A stretch of 64,000 nucleotides of DNA from Actinomadura pelletieri DSM 43383 (GCF_003634705.1 NZ_RBWU01000005.1:496001-560000), one strand, 5' to 3'. Counted from the stretch's first letter, positions 41,309-51,203 are shown. The notes: generated from the letters alone by a model not told the origin. A program made the numbers and translations.

Positions 41309-44239
41309 TTGCGGCTGCCGGAGCATCTGGAGCTACTGCTCACCGACGAGCCGGTGCTCGACGTCTACTCGTACGGTCCATGGCGCGTTCCCGACGGCCT
41401 GTTCGAGGAGATCTCGGCGCGGATCGACGGGCTCGCGGCCGACCCGCGGGCCGCGGAACTGACCACCGACGAGCACAAGCTCCTGACGTTGCCGGCGTCA
41501 CTGGTCACCGCGGAGATCTTCGGCATTCTGGCGTTCCTGCCCGGCGGCGGGGCGATCAAGGCGGGTTCGTGGTCGCAGCTGCCCGAGCGGCTGCTGTACC
41601 GGCATCTGGTGAACCCGGGTCCGCTCAGCACCCGCATGACCCGCTGGGACGCGCCGGGCGGCCGGTGGCGGCCACCGGTCGACTGGCTGATCGAGGCCCC
41701 CGACCGGGAACTGGCGATCGATCTGGCCCGCGACTGCCTGTCAGTCCTGGAGGGCGTGGAGCCGCTGGAGGAACGCCGCAAGGCGCTGCTGCGGCTGTAC
41801 GACGACCCGCCCGTCTGCGACGTGAACCTGCCCAAGATGGAGTTGCGCGAGCACTGGCACAACCACGCCGGAGACGACATCGTCACGGCCGTGCCTGAGC
41901 TGCTCGGCCCGGTCGGCTACCTGGAATGGGTGTGCGCGGGGCTGCTCGCGGCGTACGAGCATCTGACGGACGTCGCGCCCCGCGACGAGACCGTGGAGGT
42001 CCATCTGATCCAACTGCTGCTCCAGGGCAGCATGGAGGGTGTCCCGGCGGAGCTGGCGGCCGCCCTGGGCGAAGACCGGTACGGCGAGCTGCAGCAGCGT
42101 TTTCCCGGCGAGCGTCGCGGGTTCAAACCGGGCGCGTGGCAGGAACGGACGCGGGCGTGGCTCGTGCGGGCGCTGGTCGCCGGTGCCGCCGACGCGTGCC
42201 GTGGGTGGCTCGACATGGCGATGCGGTTCATCGCGATCGTCCAGGGCCTGCCGGGCGACCCGTGGTTCCCGAAGGCCGAGTGGATCCCGGTCGGCCAGTT
42301 CCAGACCGACCTGCGGCGCCTGTACGCGCCGCGCCGCCGCGTCGTCAACCCGCTCACCGAGACGCTGCGGGCCGCCCCGGCGGAGACCGGGAACGCCCGG
42401 TCGCGGACGCGGGGGCGTCCGGAGATCGCCACGTCCCTGGTCGGTCAGCCGGAGGTGGTGCGGGCGCTGGAGGAACTGACCCGCGGCGACGAACCCGTCC
42501 GGCTGCTGATCGCCGGCCCGGACGGAACCGGCAAGCGCGACGCCGCGCAGGAGTTGGCCAAGGCGCTCGCGTTCGGCCGCGACCCGCACTGGATCACCGA
42601 CAACCTGTTCACCGGGCAGCGGCTGTCGGACGCCGTCGCCAAACTGCACGCCGACGCCCGCGACTGTGCCGGTGACCGGCTCCTCATCATCGAGGGCCTG
42701 GACGGCATCGTCACCGACCCCGGCAACGGCGAGGCCCTGGCCGTCGAACTGCACCGGCTGCTGGCCGTCCACCCCGACCTGCACCTGGTCGCGCTGTGCG
42801 ACACGGGCGGCGAGGACCGGATCCGGGAGATCAACCCCGTGCTGCCGCAGCGGTTCCGGATCGCGCGGACCCGACCGTTCACCCCCGAGGGCCATGCCGA
42901 GCTGTTCCGCCGCGCGCTCGACGCCCGCGGCGCCCGCGGCACCCGGCAGGCGATCGAGGCGGCGGGCGCGCTGCTGGCGCTGACACCGCCGATGCAGACG
43001 CTCCGCAACGCCCGTCTCGCCCCGCACCTCGCCGACCAGGTCGTCGCCGCCGCCCGCGCGCGCGCCGCCCGGGACTCGGCCGCCCGGGACTCCGCCGCCA
43101 AAGGCCCTGCGGCCAACGGCCCTGCCGCCAACGGTCTCGCGGCCAAGAACCTCGCCGTCAACGGCGCGAACGTGAACGGCACCGTTCCCGGGGACCTCGC
43201 CGCCTCGGCCGACCGGGGCGCCGACGCCAGACACCCGGACGGCAGAGACCCTGACGTCAAGAACTTGGACGTCAAGAACCCGGACGGCAAGAACCCGGAC
43301 GGCAGGCTGACCATCCGGAAGCAGGACATTCCGGAGACGCTGGACACCTCGTACGCCGCCGGGAATCCGCTCGCCGAACTCAACGCGCTCACCGGCCTCG
43401 AAACCGTCAAGCACGAGATCTCGCTCATCGTCGCCGGAACGCATGCCGCGCGGCTGCGCAGCGAGTCGGGGTTGCAGATCACCCCGCCGACCCGGCACAT
43501 GGTGTTCACCGGCAACCCCGGGACCGGCAAGACGATGGTGGCGCGGCTGCTCGGCCGCATCTACAAGCGGCTCGGGGTGCTGTCGTCCGGGCATCTCATC
43601 GAGGCGTCCCGGGCCCATCTCGTCGGCGAGTACATCGGGCAGACCGCGCCCCGCACCCGCAGGCTGGTGGAACGCGCGCTCGGCGGTGTCCTGTTCATCG
43701 ACGAGGCGTACACGCTCACGCAGTCCCCGCTGAAGGGCGACTACGGGCACGAGGCGATCGCCGAGCTGGTCAAGCTGATGGAGGACCACCGCGACGACCT
43801 CATCGTCATCGTCGCCGGATACCAGCAGGAGATGGCGGAGTTCCTCGCCGCGAACCCGGGCCTCGACTCGCGCTTCCCCAAGCAGATCCACTTCCCCGAC
43901 TACACCGACGACGAGCTGATCACCGTGTTCGGGCAGCTCGCCGCCGCGGACGGATTCCGGCTCGCGCCCGGCACCGAGGACGCCCTGCACGCGATGCTGC
44001 GCCGCGCGCCCCGCGGCCCGTCGTTCGGCAACGGCCGCCTCATGCGCAACATGCTGGACGTCGCCGTCGCCAACCAGGCCGACCGGGTCGCGTCCGCCGC
44101 GTTCGCCGCGAAGAAGAACGGTCGCGACGGCAAGAAGACGCCCCGGAAGCCGACGAAGAAGGAGCTGATCACGCTCAGCGCCGACGACCTGCCGCCGCTC
44201 CTGGACCACCCGGAGGAATTCTTCGGCCTGTACCTGTAG
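41309..44239 (+). CDS. Two-module AAA+ ATPase, CbxX/CfqX (EccA) type
   Basis: 976 residues. Residues 1-370 are helical and unrecognised. A first, degenerate AAA module follows (Walker A GPDGTGK at 403-409; Walker B-like LLIIEGLDG). Next is a linker of about 110 residues with repeats of AANGP and DVKNPDGKNPDG type. The second AAA module is canonical: GNPGTGKT at 735-742, LFIDEAYTL near 795, and sensor and arginine-finger regions (SRFPKQIHFPDY). The second module matches CbbX and the EccA chaperone ATPases of type VII secretion. No esx, eccB-E or mycP genes are nearby, so a T7SS role is not supported. TTG 41309 was chosen: GGGGAG lies 6 bases upstream, unlike TTG 41285. Confidence 0.88.
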   Translation: MRLPEHLELLLTDEPVLDVYSYGPWRVPDGLFEEISARIDGLAADPRAAELTTDEHKLLTLPASLVTAEIFGILAFLPGGGAIKAGSWSQLPERLLYRHLVNPGPLSTRMTRWDAPGGRWRPPVDWLIEAPDRELAIDLARDCLSVLEGVEPLEERRKALLRLYDDPPVCDVNLPKMELREHWHNHAGDDIVTAVPELLGPVGYLEWVCAGLLAAYEHLTDVAPRDETVEVHLIQLLLQGSMEGVPAELAAALGEDRYGELQQRFPGERRGFKPGAWQERTRAWLVRALVAGAADACRGWLDMAMRFIAIVQGLPGDPWFPKAEWIPVGQFQTDLRRLYAPRRRVVNPLTETLRAAPAETGNARSRTRGRPEIATSLVGQPEVVRALEELTRGDEPVRLLIAGPDGTGKRDAAQELAKALAFGRDPHWITDNLFTGQRLSDAVAKLHADARDCAGDRLLIIEGLDGIVTDPGNGEALAVELHRLLAVHPDLHLVALCDTGGEDRIREINPVLPQRFRIARTRPFTPEGHAELFRRALDARGARGTRQAIEAAGALLALTPPMQTLRNARLAPHLADQVVAAARARAARDSAARDSAAKGPAANGPAANGLAAKNLAVNGANVNGTVPGDLAASADRGADARHPDGRDPDVKNLDVKNPDGKNPDGRLTIRKQDIPETLDTSYAAGNPLAELNALTGLETVKHEISLIVAGTHAARLRSESGLQITPPTRHMVFTGNPGTGKTMVARLLGRIYKRLGVLSSGHLIEASRAHLVGEYIGQTAPRTRRLVERALGGVLFIDEAYTLTQSPLKGDYGHEAIAELVKLMEDHRDDLIVIVAGYQQEMAEFLAANPGLDSRFPKQIHFPDYTDDELITVFGQLAAADGFRLAPGTEDALHAMLRRAPRGPSFGNGRLMRNMLDVAVANQADRVASAAFAAKKNGRDGKKTPRKPTKKELITLSADDLPPLLDHPEEFFGLYL

Positions 44240-44307
44240 GCGGGCGCCCGTCGAGCGGGTATGAACACCGGTGGCTTCCCCGCCCGTCCCAGAGGCGAGG
44301 AGGTTCC

Positions 44308-46014
44308 ATGCGGCCGGACGACCGGCGTCTCCTGCGCGGCATCGCCGACCAGGAAACGGCCCGCCTCCGGGACGGGACTCGTCCCTGGTCGTGGTGGCTG
44401 GAACGCGCCGTGCTGCACGGACGCCACCACGGATACACCGCCATCCTGCTGATCGGCGCGCAGTGGCGCGGCGCCACGGACGTCCGCTCCTACGACGCGT
44501 GGCGTTCCGCGGGCCGCCAGGTCAGGAAGGGCGAGACCGGCATCCGCGTCCTCGGCCGGACGGGTGCGCCGCGCGCCGTGTTCGACATATCCCAGACGGA
44601 GGGTCTGCCCCTCTCTGAAAGGCGGGACCCGCCCCCGCCGGACGCCGAGAGTCGCCTCACGTCCCTCGTCGCGCAGGCCCCCGGACGTGGCGTGCGGCGG
44701 GTCGAGGCCGACTCGGTGGCATTCCTCGTCGCGTCCTGGCTCGGGTTGGAGCCGCCCATGCCCGCGTTCCCCGCACGGGCGTTCTGGGCGGGCCCGGGAA
44801 TCGGCGACCGCATCCTCCGAACGGCCCGGCGCGTGCACGGACGCGTGTCGGGCGCGCCCCGCAACGAGATCATGGCGGACGCCGAACGCTTCTTCCACGC
44901 CCGGCTCACCGACGACTGGGTGCCCGACTACCTGTCCGGACGCGGCTTCCCCCCGGGCGTGCAGCGCCGCTGGCGGATCGGCTACGCGCCGAGCGGACCC
45001 CGCGCGCTCACCGACCACCTCCGAAGGCTCGGCCACACCGACGAGGACATCACCGCTGCGGGCCTGGCCCGCCCCACCGACGCTTCCGGCCCAAGCCCCG
45101 GCTCTGGTTCTGGTTCCGGCCCCCGCCCGGGCAACGGAGAGGGGATTCGTGACACGTTCAGGGACCGGGCCATGTTCGCGATCCGCTCACCGGACGGCGC
45201 TGTCACGGGCTTCATCGGACGCCGCCGAGACGACGCTCCGGGCCCGAAGTACCTGAACGGCCCCGCGACGTCGCTGTTCCACAAGGGCGAGCTGCTGTAC
45301 GGCCTGCACGAGGCACGTGACCGGCTCGCCGCCGGGGCACGTCCCGTGATCGTCGAAGGGCCGCTGGACGCGATCGCGGTCACGATGGCCGGGCCCGCCG
45401 AGTACGCGGCCGTCGCGACCTGCGGTCTCACGCTCACCGCCGAGCAGTTCGATGCCCTCGCGGACATCGCCGACCTGGACGGCGTCGGCGTCCTCCTCGC
45501 CCTGGACGGCGACCCCGCCGGACGGTCCGGAGCCGTCCGGGTCTGGGAGCGGCTCGCCGGAGTCGGCGGACCCGTCGAGACCGCGACCCTGCCTCCGGGC
45601 CACGACCCCGCGGGCGTCCTGGCGTCCGGGGGCCGCGCGGCGGTCCGGAACGCCCTCCGCGCCCGGACACCGCTGATGGACACCGTCATAGACAGCGCCT
45701 TCGACAGGGCCGTCCACGAGGTCTGCAACGGGCCCGCCGCCACCGCCGCCCCCAGCCACACCACCGACACCAACGCCCCCACCGACACCGCCGCCCCCAC
45801 CGATACCAACGCTCACCTCGTCCACCGGGAGGGCGGGGCGTTCGGCTCACCGGAGGGACGGCTCGCCGCGATCCGCGCGGCGGCGAGGATCATCGCCATG
45901 CGCCCGCCGGAGGCGGCACGCCAGGTCGTCCGGGTCGCCGCCCGCGCCGATGTGCCACCCGCACTCGTCACCGAGATCCTGTGCGAGACCGTCAGCCCGG
46001 TCGGCCGCCCGTGA
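44308..46014 (+). CDS. ArdC-like / DnaG-type Toprim fusion protein
   Basis: 568 residues. The N-terminal about 130 residues match the ssDNA-binding region of ArdC-type antirestriction proteins (YTAILLIGAQWRGATDVRSY, GRQVRKGETGIRVLG at 69-83, then VEADSVAFLVASWLGLE). From about 195 it follows bacterial primase DnaG: YLSGRGFPPGVQRRWRIGYAP, FRDRAMFAIRSPDG, GPKYLNGPATSLFHKGELLYGL, and a Toprim domain with EGPLDA (Glu 350) and DGDPAG (Asp 400/402). The CHC2 zinc finger of DnaG is absent; the ArdC-like module sits in its place. The tail has Thr/Asp/Ala repeats. It lies 68 bases after the AAA+ gene and is possibly cotranscribed. It may act in replication or repair of a mobile or stalled template. 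Confidence 0.85.
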   Translation: MRPDDRRLLRGIADQETARLRDGTRPWSWWLERAVLHGRHHGYTAILLIGAQWRGATDVRSYDAWRSAGRQVRKGETGIRVLGRTGAPRAVFDISQTEGLPLSERRDPPPPDAESRLTSLVAQAPGRGVRRVEADSVAFLVASWLGLEPPMPAFPARAFWAGPGIGDRILRTARRVHGRVSGAPRNEIMADAERFFHARLTDDWVPDYLSGRGFPPGVQRRWRIGYAPSGPRALTDHLRRLGHTDEDITAAGLARPTDASGPSPGSGSGSGPRPGNGEGIRDTFRDRAMFAIRSPDGAVTGFIGRRRDDAPGPKYLNGPATSLFHKGELLYGLHEARDRLAAGARPVIVEGPLDAIAVTMAGPAEYAAVATCGLTLTAEQFDALADIADLDGVGVLLALDGDPAGRSGAVRVWERLAGVGGPVETATLPPGHDPAGVLASGGRAAVRNALRARTPLMDTVIDSAFDRAVHEVCNGPAATAAPSHTTDTNAPTDTAAPTDTNAHLVHREGGAFGSPEGRLAAIRAAARIIAMRPPEAARQVVRVAARADVPPALVTEILCETVSPVGRP

Positions 46015-47317
46015 GCCGCGTGGCGGCCTCGAACAGCACATCCTCCGCGCCGCGCCGGGTGACCAGTTGCGCCCCGACCGGCAGGCCGCGGACCGTTCCG
46101 ACCGGCACCGAGAGCGCGGGCAGGCCGATCAGGTTGAACGGGCAGGTGAGGCTCACCAGCAGCGGAATGTGCGGCCCGAACGGCCCCTCCGTCTCACCGA
46201 TCTTCGGTGCGGTGATCGGGAGGGTGGGCAGGGCCAGAAGGTCGTAGCGCTCCAGCAGCTCCGCGATGTCCCGCTCGACGCGTTCCCGCTCCCGGACGGC
46301 CCGGACGTACCGCCAGCCCGGTGCCCGCGCCGACTGCTTCAGGCGTTCCAGGGTGGCCGGCTGGTACAGCTCCGGCGCCTTCTCGACCCGTTCGGCGTGG
46401 ACGTCGTACGCCTCGCTTTCCTGGATCGCCCGGAACACCCGCCGGATCTCGTCCAGGTCGAGCCGCTCGGACGGCGCGTCCGGGAACCACGCCCGGACGA
46501 CCCGCACCACCTCGGGGTCGGCCGCAAGCGGCTCGATCCAGCCGACGCTGTACTCACCGCCGGTTCCCGAACCGCCGTCCACCGGCGACGGAGCGGCGCC
46601 GACCGAACCGGTCAACGCCTGGTAGGCGATGCGGCAGTCGTCGGCGGACCCGGCGAGGAGGCCCACATGGTCGAAGGACGCCGCCAGCGGGAACACCCCG
46701 CGGGTCGGCAGGACACCGAAGGCCGGTTTGAACCCGGCGATCCCGCAGAACGCCGCCGGGATCCGCACGGACCCGCCGGTGTCCGTGCCGAGGGCGAGCG
46801 GGACCATTCCGGCCGCGACGGCGGCGGCGCTGCCCGCACTGGAGCCGCCCGACATCCGCTCCCGGTCGTGCGGGTTACGGACCGGCCCGTGCACCGACAC
46901 GTCGCCCGTCCCGCCATAGGCGAACTCGTGCGTGCCGGTCTTGCCGACGATCACCGCTCCGGCAGCGCGCATCATCGTCACGCACGCCGCGTCCGTTTCC
47001 GCCACATGCCCCGTGAAGTGCGCCGACCCCATGCCGGTCGGAAGTCCCGCGACGTCGATGATGTCCTTCACGGCGACGGGCAGGCCGTGCAGCGGGCCCC
47101 GGTCGACGCCGGACGCGAGTTCCTCGTCGACCCGGCGGGCGGCCGCTTCGGCGCCCTCCCGGTCGACGGTCACAAAGGCGTTCAGCGTCGGATCGGCGTC
47201 CTGGTCCGCGTCGATCGCCTCCAGCGCGCGGCTCAGGAGCCCGGTCGCCGATTCGTCCCCGGAACGCAGGGCATGCCCCAGTTCCCGCAAGGTCCGTCCG
47301 GCAAAGAATGCACTCAT
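45992..47317 (-). CDS. Amidase signature family hydrolase
   Basis: A 441-residue amidase with the full Ser-cisSer-Lys triad region: VAVKDIIDVAG (catalytic Lys), MSGGSSAGSAAAVAAGM (cis-Ser) and GTDTGGSVRIPAAFCG (nucleophile Ser). The substrate is unknown; a GatA role is unlikely without gatB/C. ATG 47317 was chosen (GGGAGG just upstream); 47341 is an alternative. It is convergent with the Toprim fusion gene, and their coding ends overlap by 23 bases. Confidence 0.9.
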   Translation of the reverse strand: MSAFFAGRTLRELGHALRSGDESATGLLSRALEAIDADQDADPTLNAFVTVDREGAEAAARRVDEELASGVDRGPLHGLPVAVKDIIDVAGLPTGMGSAHFTGHVAETDAACVTMMRAAGAVIVGKTGTHEFAYGGTGDVSVHGPVRNPHDRERMSGGSSAGSAAAVAAGMVPLALGTDTGGSVRIPAAFCGIAGFKPAFGVLPTRGVFPLAASFDHVGLLAGSADDCRIAYQALTGSVGAAPSPVDGGSGTGGEYSVGWIEPLAADPEVVRVVRAWFPDAPSERLDLDEIRRVFRAIQESEAYDVHAERVEKAPELYQPATLERLKQSARAPGWRYVRAVRERERVERDIAELLERYDLLALPTLPITAPKIGETEGPFGPHIPLLVSLTCPFNLIGLPALSVPVGTVRGLPVGAQLVTRRGAEDVLFEAATRLTGGRPG

Positions 47318-47779
47318 CAGGCCTCCCATCAGCCCAATCATGTCCCGGCTGCGACCACCGCCGCATGTCGCGCTCCGTCGCCCACTCGTCGCCGACCGTC
47401 AACCTCTCGTCGCAGATCGGCGACCGTCCGTCGAGCGCGGCCCTGAACCTGCAAACCTACGCGCGAGTACACGGCAGGCTGCAACGCACCTGATGAGACG
47501 GCCCACCGGTTCGCTGGGGGGCGAGGCGGAACCGCGCGGCTTCTGGGGGCGCGGCGACCGCCTCTGTAGCCGGTGCCGTCAACAGGCTGGGGGGACAAAG
47601 CCACGGCGGCACGACGGACACATGCGCATCCCGCCGCCGTGGCTCTGTCACCACCTGTAATCACCACACTCCTGTAACCAGTGCGGGCGTGCGGGGTGGG
47701 TCGGCGGGGACGGTTGAGTGTCCGAAGAGGGGGGACGTGAACCTTCGGCGAGGAGCGACACCGAAGGGGGTCCGGCGTC
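47318..47779. other. Divergent spacer upstream of phosphoketolase
   Basis: About 460 bases without a supported gene. It holds a large dyad, AGCCACGGCGGC (47599-47610) with GCCGCCGTGGCT (47633-47644) and a 22-base loop. A less GC-rich segment at 47655-47690 (CTGTAATCACCACACTCCTG) may contain the phosphoketolase promoter. Short frames here have no family features. Confidence 0.55.
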
Positions 47780-50137
47780 TTGACGGACGACGAAACGCGG
47801 GGAATCGACGCACAGTGGATCGACGCGTACTGGCGAGCGGCGAACTATCTCTCGGTCGGGCAGATCTACCTGCTCGACAATCCGCTGCTCCGCGAGCCGC
47901 TCCAGCCGCACCACATCAAACCGCGGCTGCTCGGCCACTGGGGCACCACCCCCGGCCTGAACTTCTGCTACGCGCACCTCAACCGGGTGATCAAGGCCCG
48001 CGACCTGGACATGATCTACATCATGGGGCCGGGGCACGGCGGTCCGGCGGCCGTCGCGAACGCCTGGCTTGAGGGCACCTACAGCGAGGTGTACCCGGAC
48101 GTCTCGCTGGACGAGCCGGGCATGCGGCGCCTGTTCCGGCAGTTCTCTTTCCCTGGCGGCGTGCCCAGTCATGTGGCGCCGGAGACGCCCGGGTCGATCC
48201 ATGAGGGTGGTGAGCTGGGTTATTCGCTGGCGCACGCGTACGGCGCGGCGTTCGACAACCCGGACCTGGTGGTGGCGTGCATCGTCGGCGACGGCGAGGC
48301 CGAGACGGGCCCGCTGGCGGCGAGCTGGCATTCCAACAAGTTCCTCGACCCGGTGAAGGACGGCGCCGTCCTGCCGATCCTGCACCTCAACGGCTACAAG
48401 ATCGCCAACCCGACCGTGCTGGCCCGGATCCCCGAGGAGGAACTGGCCCAGCTGCTCGACGGCTACGGGTACCGGCCGTTCCTGGTGAGCGGGGACGACC
48501 CGGCGTCCATGCACCGCAAGATGGCCGCCGCGCTCGACCAGGCCCTCGACGAGATCGCCGACATCCAGCGCGGCGCCCGGGAGGAGGGGCTGACCGAGCG
48601 GCGCCGCTGGCCGGTGATCGTCCTACGGTCGCCGAAGGGCTGGACCGGCCCCGCGGAGGTGGACGGTCTGCCGGTCGAGAACACGTGGCGCTCCCACCAG
48701 GTCCCGCTCTCGGGCGTGCGCGACAACCCCGAGCACCTCGCCCTCCTGGAGCAGTGGCTGCGCTCGTACCATCCGGACGAGCTGTTCACCGACGACGGGC
48801 GCCCCATCGAGGCGGTGCGGGCCATGGCCCCCGAGGGTGAACGGCGGATGAGCGCCAACCCGCACGCCAACGGCGGACTGCTGCTGAAGCCACTCGCCCT
48901 GCCCGACTTCCGTGACTACGCGGTCCCTGTCGACAAACCCGGCACCACGACGTCCGGGCCGACCCGCGCGCTCGGGACGTTCCTGCGCGACGTCGTGAAG
49001 GCCAACCCGTCCACGTTCCGCATCATGGGCGCGGACGAGACCGCCTCCAACCGGCTCGGTGACGTGTTCGACGTCACCGACCGCGTCTTCCAGGGCGAAC
49101 GACTTCCGACCGACGAGCACCAAGGCCCGTCCGGCCAGGTGATGGAGGTACTGAGCGAGCACCTGTGTCAGGGCTGGCTGGAGGGTTACCTGCTCACCGG
49201 GCGGCACGGTCTGTTCAACAGCTATGAGGCGTTCATCCACATCGTGGACGCGATGTTCAACCAGCACGCCAAATGGCTCAAGGTCACCCGCGACCTGCCA
49301 TGGCGGCGCCCGATCGCGTCCCTGAACTACCTGCTCTCCTCACACGTCTGGCGCCAGGACCACAACGGCTTCACCCACCAGGACCCCGGCTTCCTCGACG
49401 TCGTCATGAACAAGAAACCCGAGATCGTCCGCGTGTACCTGCCACCGGACGCCAACACCCTCCTGTCCGTGGCCGACCACTGCCTCCGCTCCCGCGACTA
49501 CGTCAATGTGATCGTCGCCGGGAAGCAGCCCGCGCTCGACTGGCTGCCGATGGACGCCGCGATCGCCCACGCCACTCGGGGCATCGGGATCTGGGAATGG
49601 GCGTCCACGGACGGCGGCGCCGACCCGGACGTCGTTCTCGCCTGCGCGGGCGACATCCCCACCCTGGAGACCCTGGCCGCGGTCGACCTCCTGCGGCGGT
49701 TCTTCCCCGAACTGCGGGTCCGGGTCGTGAACGTGGTCGACCTCATGCGGCTGCAACCGTCCAGCGAACACCCGCACGGGATGCCGGACCGCGACTACGA
49801 CGCGCTGTTCACCACCGACAAGCCCGTCATCTTCGCCTTCCACGGCTACCCCTACCTGATCCACCGGCTCACCTACCGCCGCACGGGACACCCGAACCTG
49901 CACGTCCGCGGCTACAAGGAGGAAGGCACCACCACGACCCCCTTCGACATGGTCATGCTCAACGACCTGGACCGCTTCCACCTGGTCATGGACGTCATCG
50001 ACCGCGTCCCCACCCTCGGCGGACGCGTCGCCCACATCCGCCAACGCATGGCCGACGAACGCCTCCGCCTACGCGCCCACACCCGCGAACACGGCGAAGA
50101 CGCACCCGAAATCAGCGACTGGACCTGGCCGCACTGA
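47780..50137 (+). CDS. xfp: Xylulose-5-phosphate/fructose-6-phosphate phosphoketolase
   Basis: Thiamine-diphosphate enzyme that splits xylulose 5-phosphate or fructose 6-phosphate with phosphate, giving acetyl phosphate. It has 785 residues: LGHWGTTPGLNF, YIMGPGHGGPA, SFPGGVPSHVAPETPGSIHEGGELGY (family signature, split here), the ThDP-binding GDGEAETGP, and LNGYKIANPT. The start is TTG 47780 with AAGGGGG upstream. It is followed after 4 bases by acetate kinase, which converts acetyl phosphate to acetate and ATP, so the pair forms a phosphoketolase shunt. Confidence 0.96.
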   Translation: MTDDETRGIDAQWIDAYWRAANYLSVGQIYLLDNPLLREPLQPHHIKPRLLGHWGTTPGLNFCYAHLNRVIKARDLDMIYIMGPGHGGPAAVANAWLEGTYSEVYPDVSLDEPGMRRLFRQFSFPGGVPSHVAPETPGSIHEGGELGYSLAHAYGAAFDNPDLVVACIVGDGEAETGPLAASWHSNKFLDPVKDGAVLPILHLNGYKIANPTVLARIPEEELAQLLDGYGYRPFLVSGDDPASMHRKMAAALDQALDEIADIQRGAREEGLTERRRWPVIVLRSPKGWTGPAEVDGLPVENTWRSHQVPLSGVRDNPEHLALLEQWLRSYHPDELFTDDGRPIEAVRAMAPEGERRMSANPHANGGLLLKPLALPDFRDYAVPVDKPGTTTSGPTRALGTFLRDVVKANPSTFRIMGADETASNRLGDVFDVTDRVFQGERLPTDEHQGPSGQVMEVLSEHLCQGWLEGYLLTGRHGLFNSYEAFIHIVDAMFNQHAKWLKVTRDLPWRRPIASLNYLLSSHVWRQDHNGFTHQDPGFLDVVMNKKPEIVRVYLPPDANTLLSVADHCLRSRDYVNVIVAGKQPALDWLPMDAAIAHATRGIGIWEWASTDGGADPDVVLACAGDIPTLETLAAVDLLRRFFPELRVRVVNVVDLMRLQPSSEHPHGMPDRDYDALFTTDKPVIFAFHGYPYLIHRLTYRRTGHPNLHVRGYKEEGTTTTPFDMVMLNDLDRFHLVMDVIDRVPTLGGRVAHIRQRMADERLRLRAHTREHGEDAPEISDWTWPH

Positions 50138-50141
50138 CGCG

Positions 50142-51203
50142 ATGCGGATCCTCACGGTCAATCCCGGCTCCAGCAGCCTGAAGGTGAGCCTGCTGGACGC
50201 CGACGACACGCTCCTCGTCGAAGACTCGGGCGCCGGTCACGAGATCGCCGACATCGTCGCCGGAATGCCGACCCCCGACGCGATCGGCATACGTTTCGTC
50301 CACGGCGGCCCCATCTACACGAAACCGACCCGAATCACCCCCACGGTCACCGAGCACCTTCGCGACCTCACCGACCTGGCTCCCCTCCACCAGCCCGCGT
50401 CCCTCCGCGCCCTGTCGGAGATCGCCCGTGTGCTGCCCGACGTCCCCGCCGTGGCGTGCTTCGACACCGCGTTCCACGCCACCCTCCCCGACGCCGCCGC
50501 CACCTACGCGCTGCCCGCCGCCTGGCGCGAGCGTTTCGGCCTGCGCCGCTACGGCTTCCACGGCCTGTCGTTCTCGTACGCCGTCCGCCGGGCGGGCGAA
50601 CTGCTCGGCGCCGTCCCGCCCCGGATGGTCGTGTGCCACCTCGGCTCGGGGGCGTCCCTGTGCGCCGTCGCCGAGGGCCTGTCCGTCGACACCACCATGG
50701 GGTTCACCCCACTCGAAGGGCTGATCATGGCGTCCCGGGCGGGCAGCATCGACCCCGGCATCCCGCTATGGCTGATCAAGCATGGCCTTTCTCCGGACGA
50801 CGTCAACACCGCCTTGGAGAACGACTCGGGCCTCCGCGGCCTCACCGGCACCGGCGACATGCGCCGTATCCGCGAACTCGCCGAGGAACGCGACGCCAAC
50901 GCCCTCGCGGCCCTGGACGCCTACCATCACCGCCTCCGCGCCTGCGCCGCCGCCATGACCGCCTCGCTCGGCGGCCTGGACGCCCTGGTGTTCACCGGCG
51001 GCGTCGGCGAGCACGCCCCGTCCGTCCGCATGCGTCTCGTAGAGGACCTCGCCTACCTGGGCGCCTCCATCGACCCGGACCTCAACGTCACCGCCGACGG
51101 AGACACCGACATCACGTCCCCCGACACCCGCGTCCGCACCCTGGTCATAACCGCCCGCGAGGACCTGGAAATAGCCGCCGGAGTAAGACAGGCCCTCGCA
51201 TGA
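50142..51203 (+). CDS. ackA: Acetate kinase
   Basis: Interconverts acetyl phosphate + ADP and acetate + ATP. It has 353 residues, shorter than the usual 400 but with the family motifs: LTVNPGSSSLKVSL, RFVHGG, FDTAFH, RRYGFHGLS, CHLGSGASLCAV, DTTMGFTPLEGL and FTGGVGEHA. It starts 4 bases after the phosphoketolase stop, a clear operon. The short length is seen in some actinobacterial members, and propionate or other acyl kinase activity is possible. Confidence 0.94.
   Translation: MRILTVNPGSSSLKVSLLDADDTLLVEDSGAGHEIADIVAGMPTPDAIGIRFVHGGPIYTKPTRITPTVTEHLRDLTDLAPLHQPASLRALSEIARVLPDVPAVACFDTAFHATLPDAAATYALPAAWRERFGLRRYGFHGLSFSYAVRRAGELLGAVPPRMVVCHLGSGASLCAVAEGLSVDTTMGFTPLEGLIMASRAGSIDPGIPLWLIKHGLSPDDVNTALENDSGLRGLTGTGDMRRIRELAEERDANALAALDAYHHRLRACAAAMTASLGGLDALVFTGGVGEHAPSVRMRLVEDLAYLGASIDPDLNVTADGDTDITSPDTRVRTLVITAREDLEIAAGVRQALA

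Noticed and set aside
41741..44209. A minus-strand open frame of 822 codons
   Set aside because: Antisense to the AAA+ gene, rich in Val/Gly/Arg/Gln with no recognisable domain.
41309..44239. Type VII secretion locus
   Set aside because: The AAA+ protein resembles EccA, but no Esx, EccB/C/D/E or mycosin gene is in the 20 kb on either side.
47599..47644. Riboswitch upstream of phosphoketolase
   Set aside because: There is only a single long hairpin with a 22-base loop and no conserved core of a known riboswitch. It is kept as an unassigned dyad.
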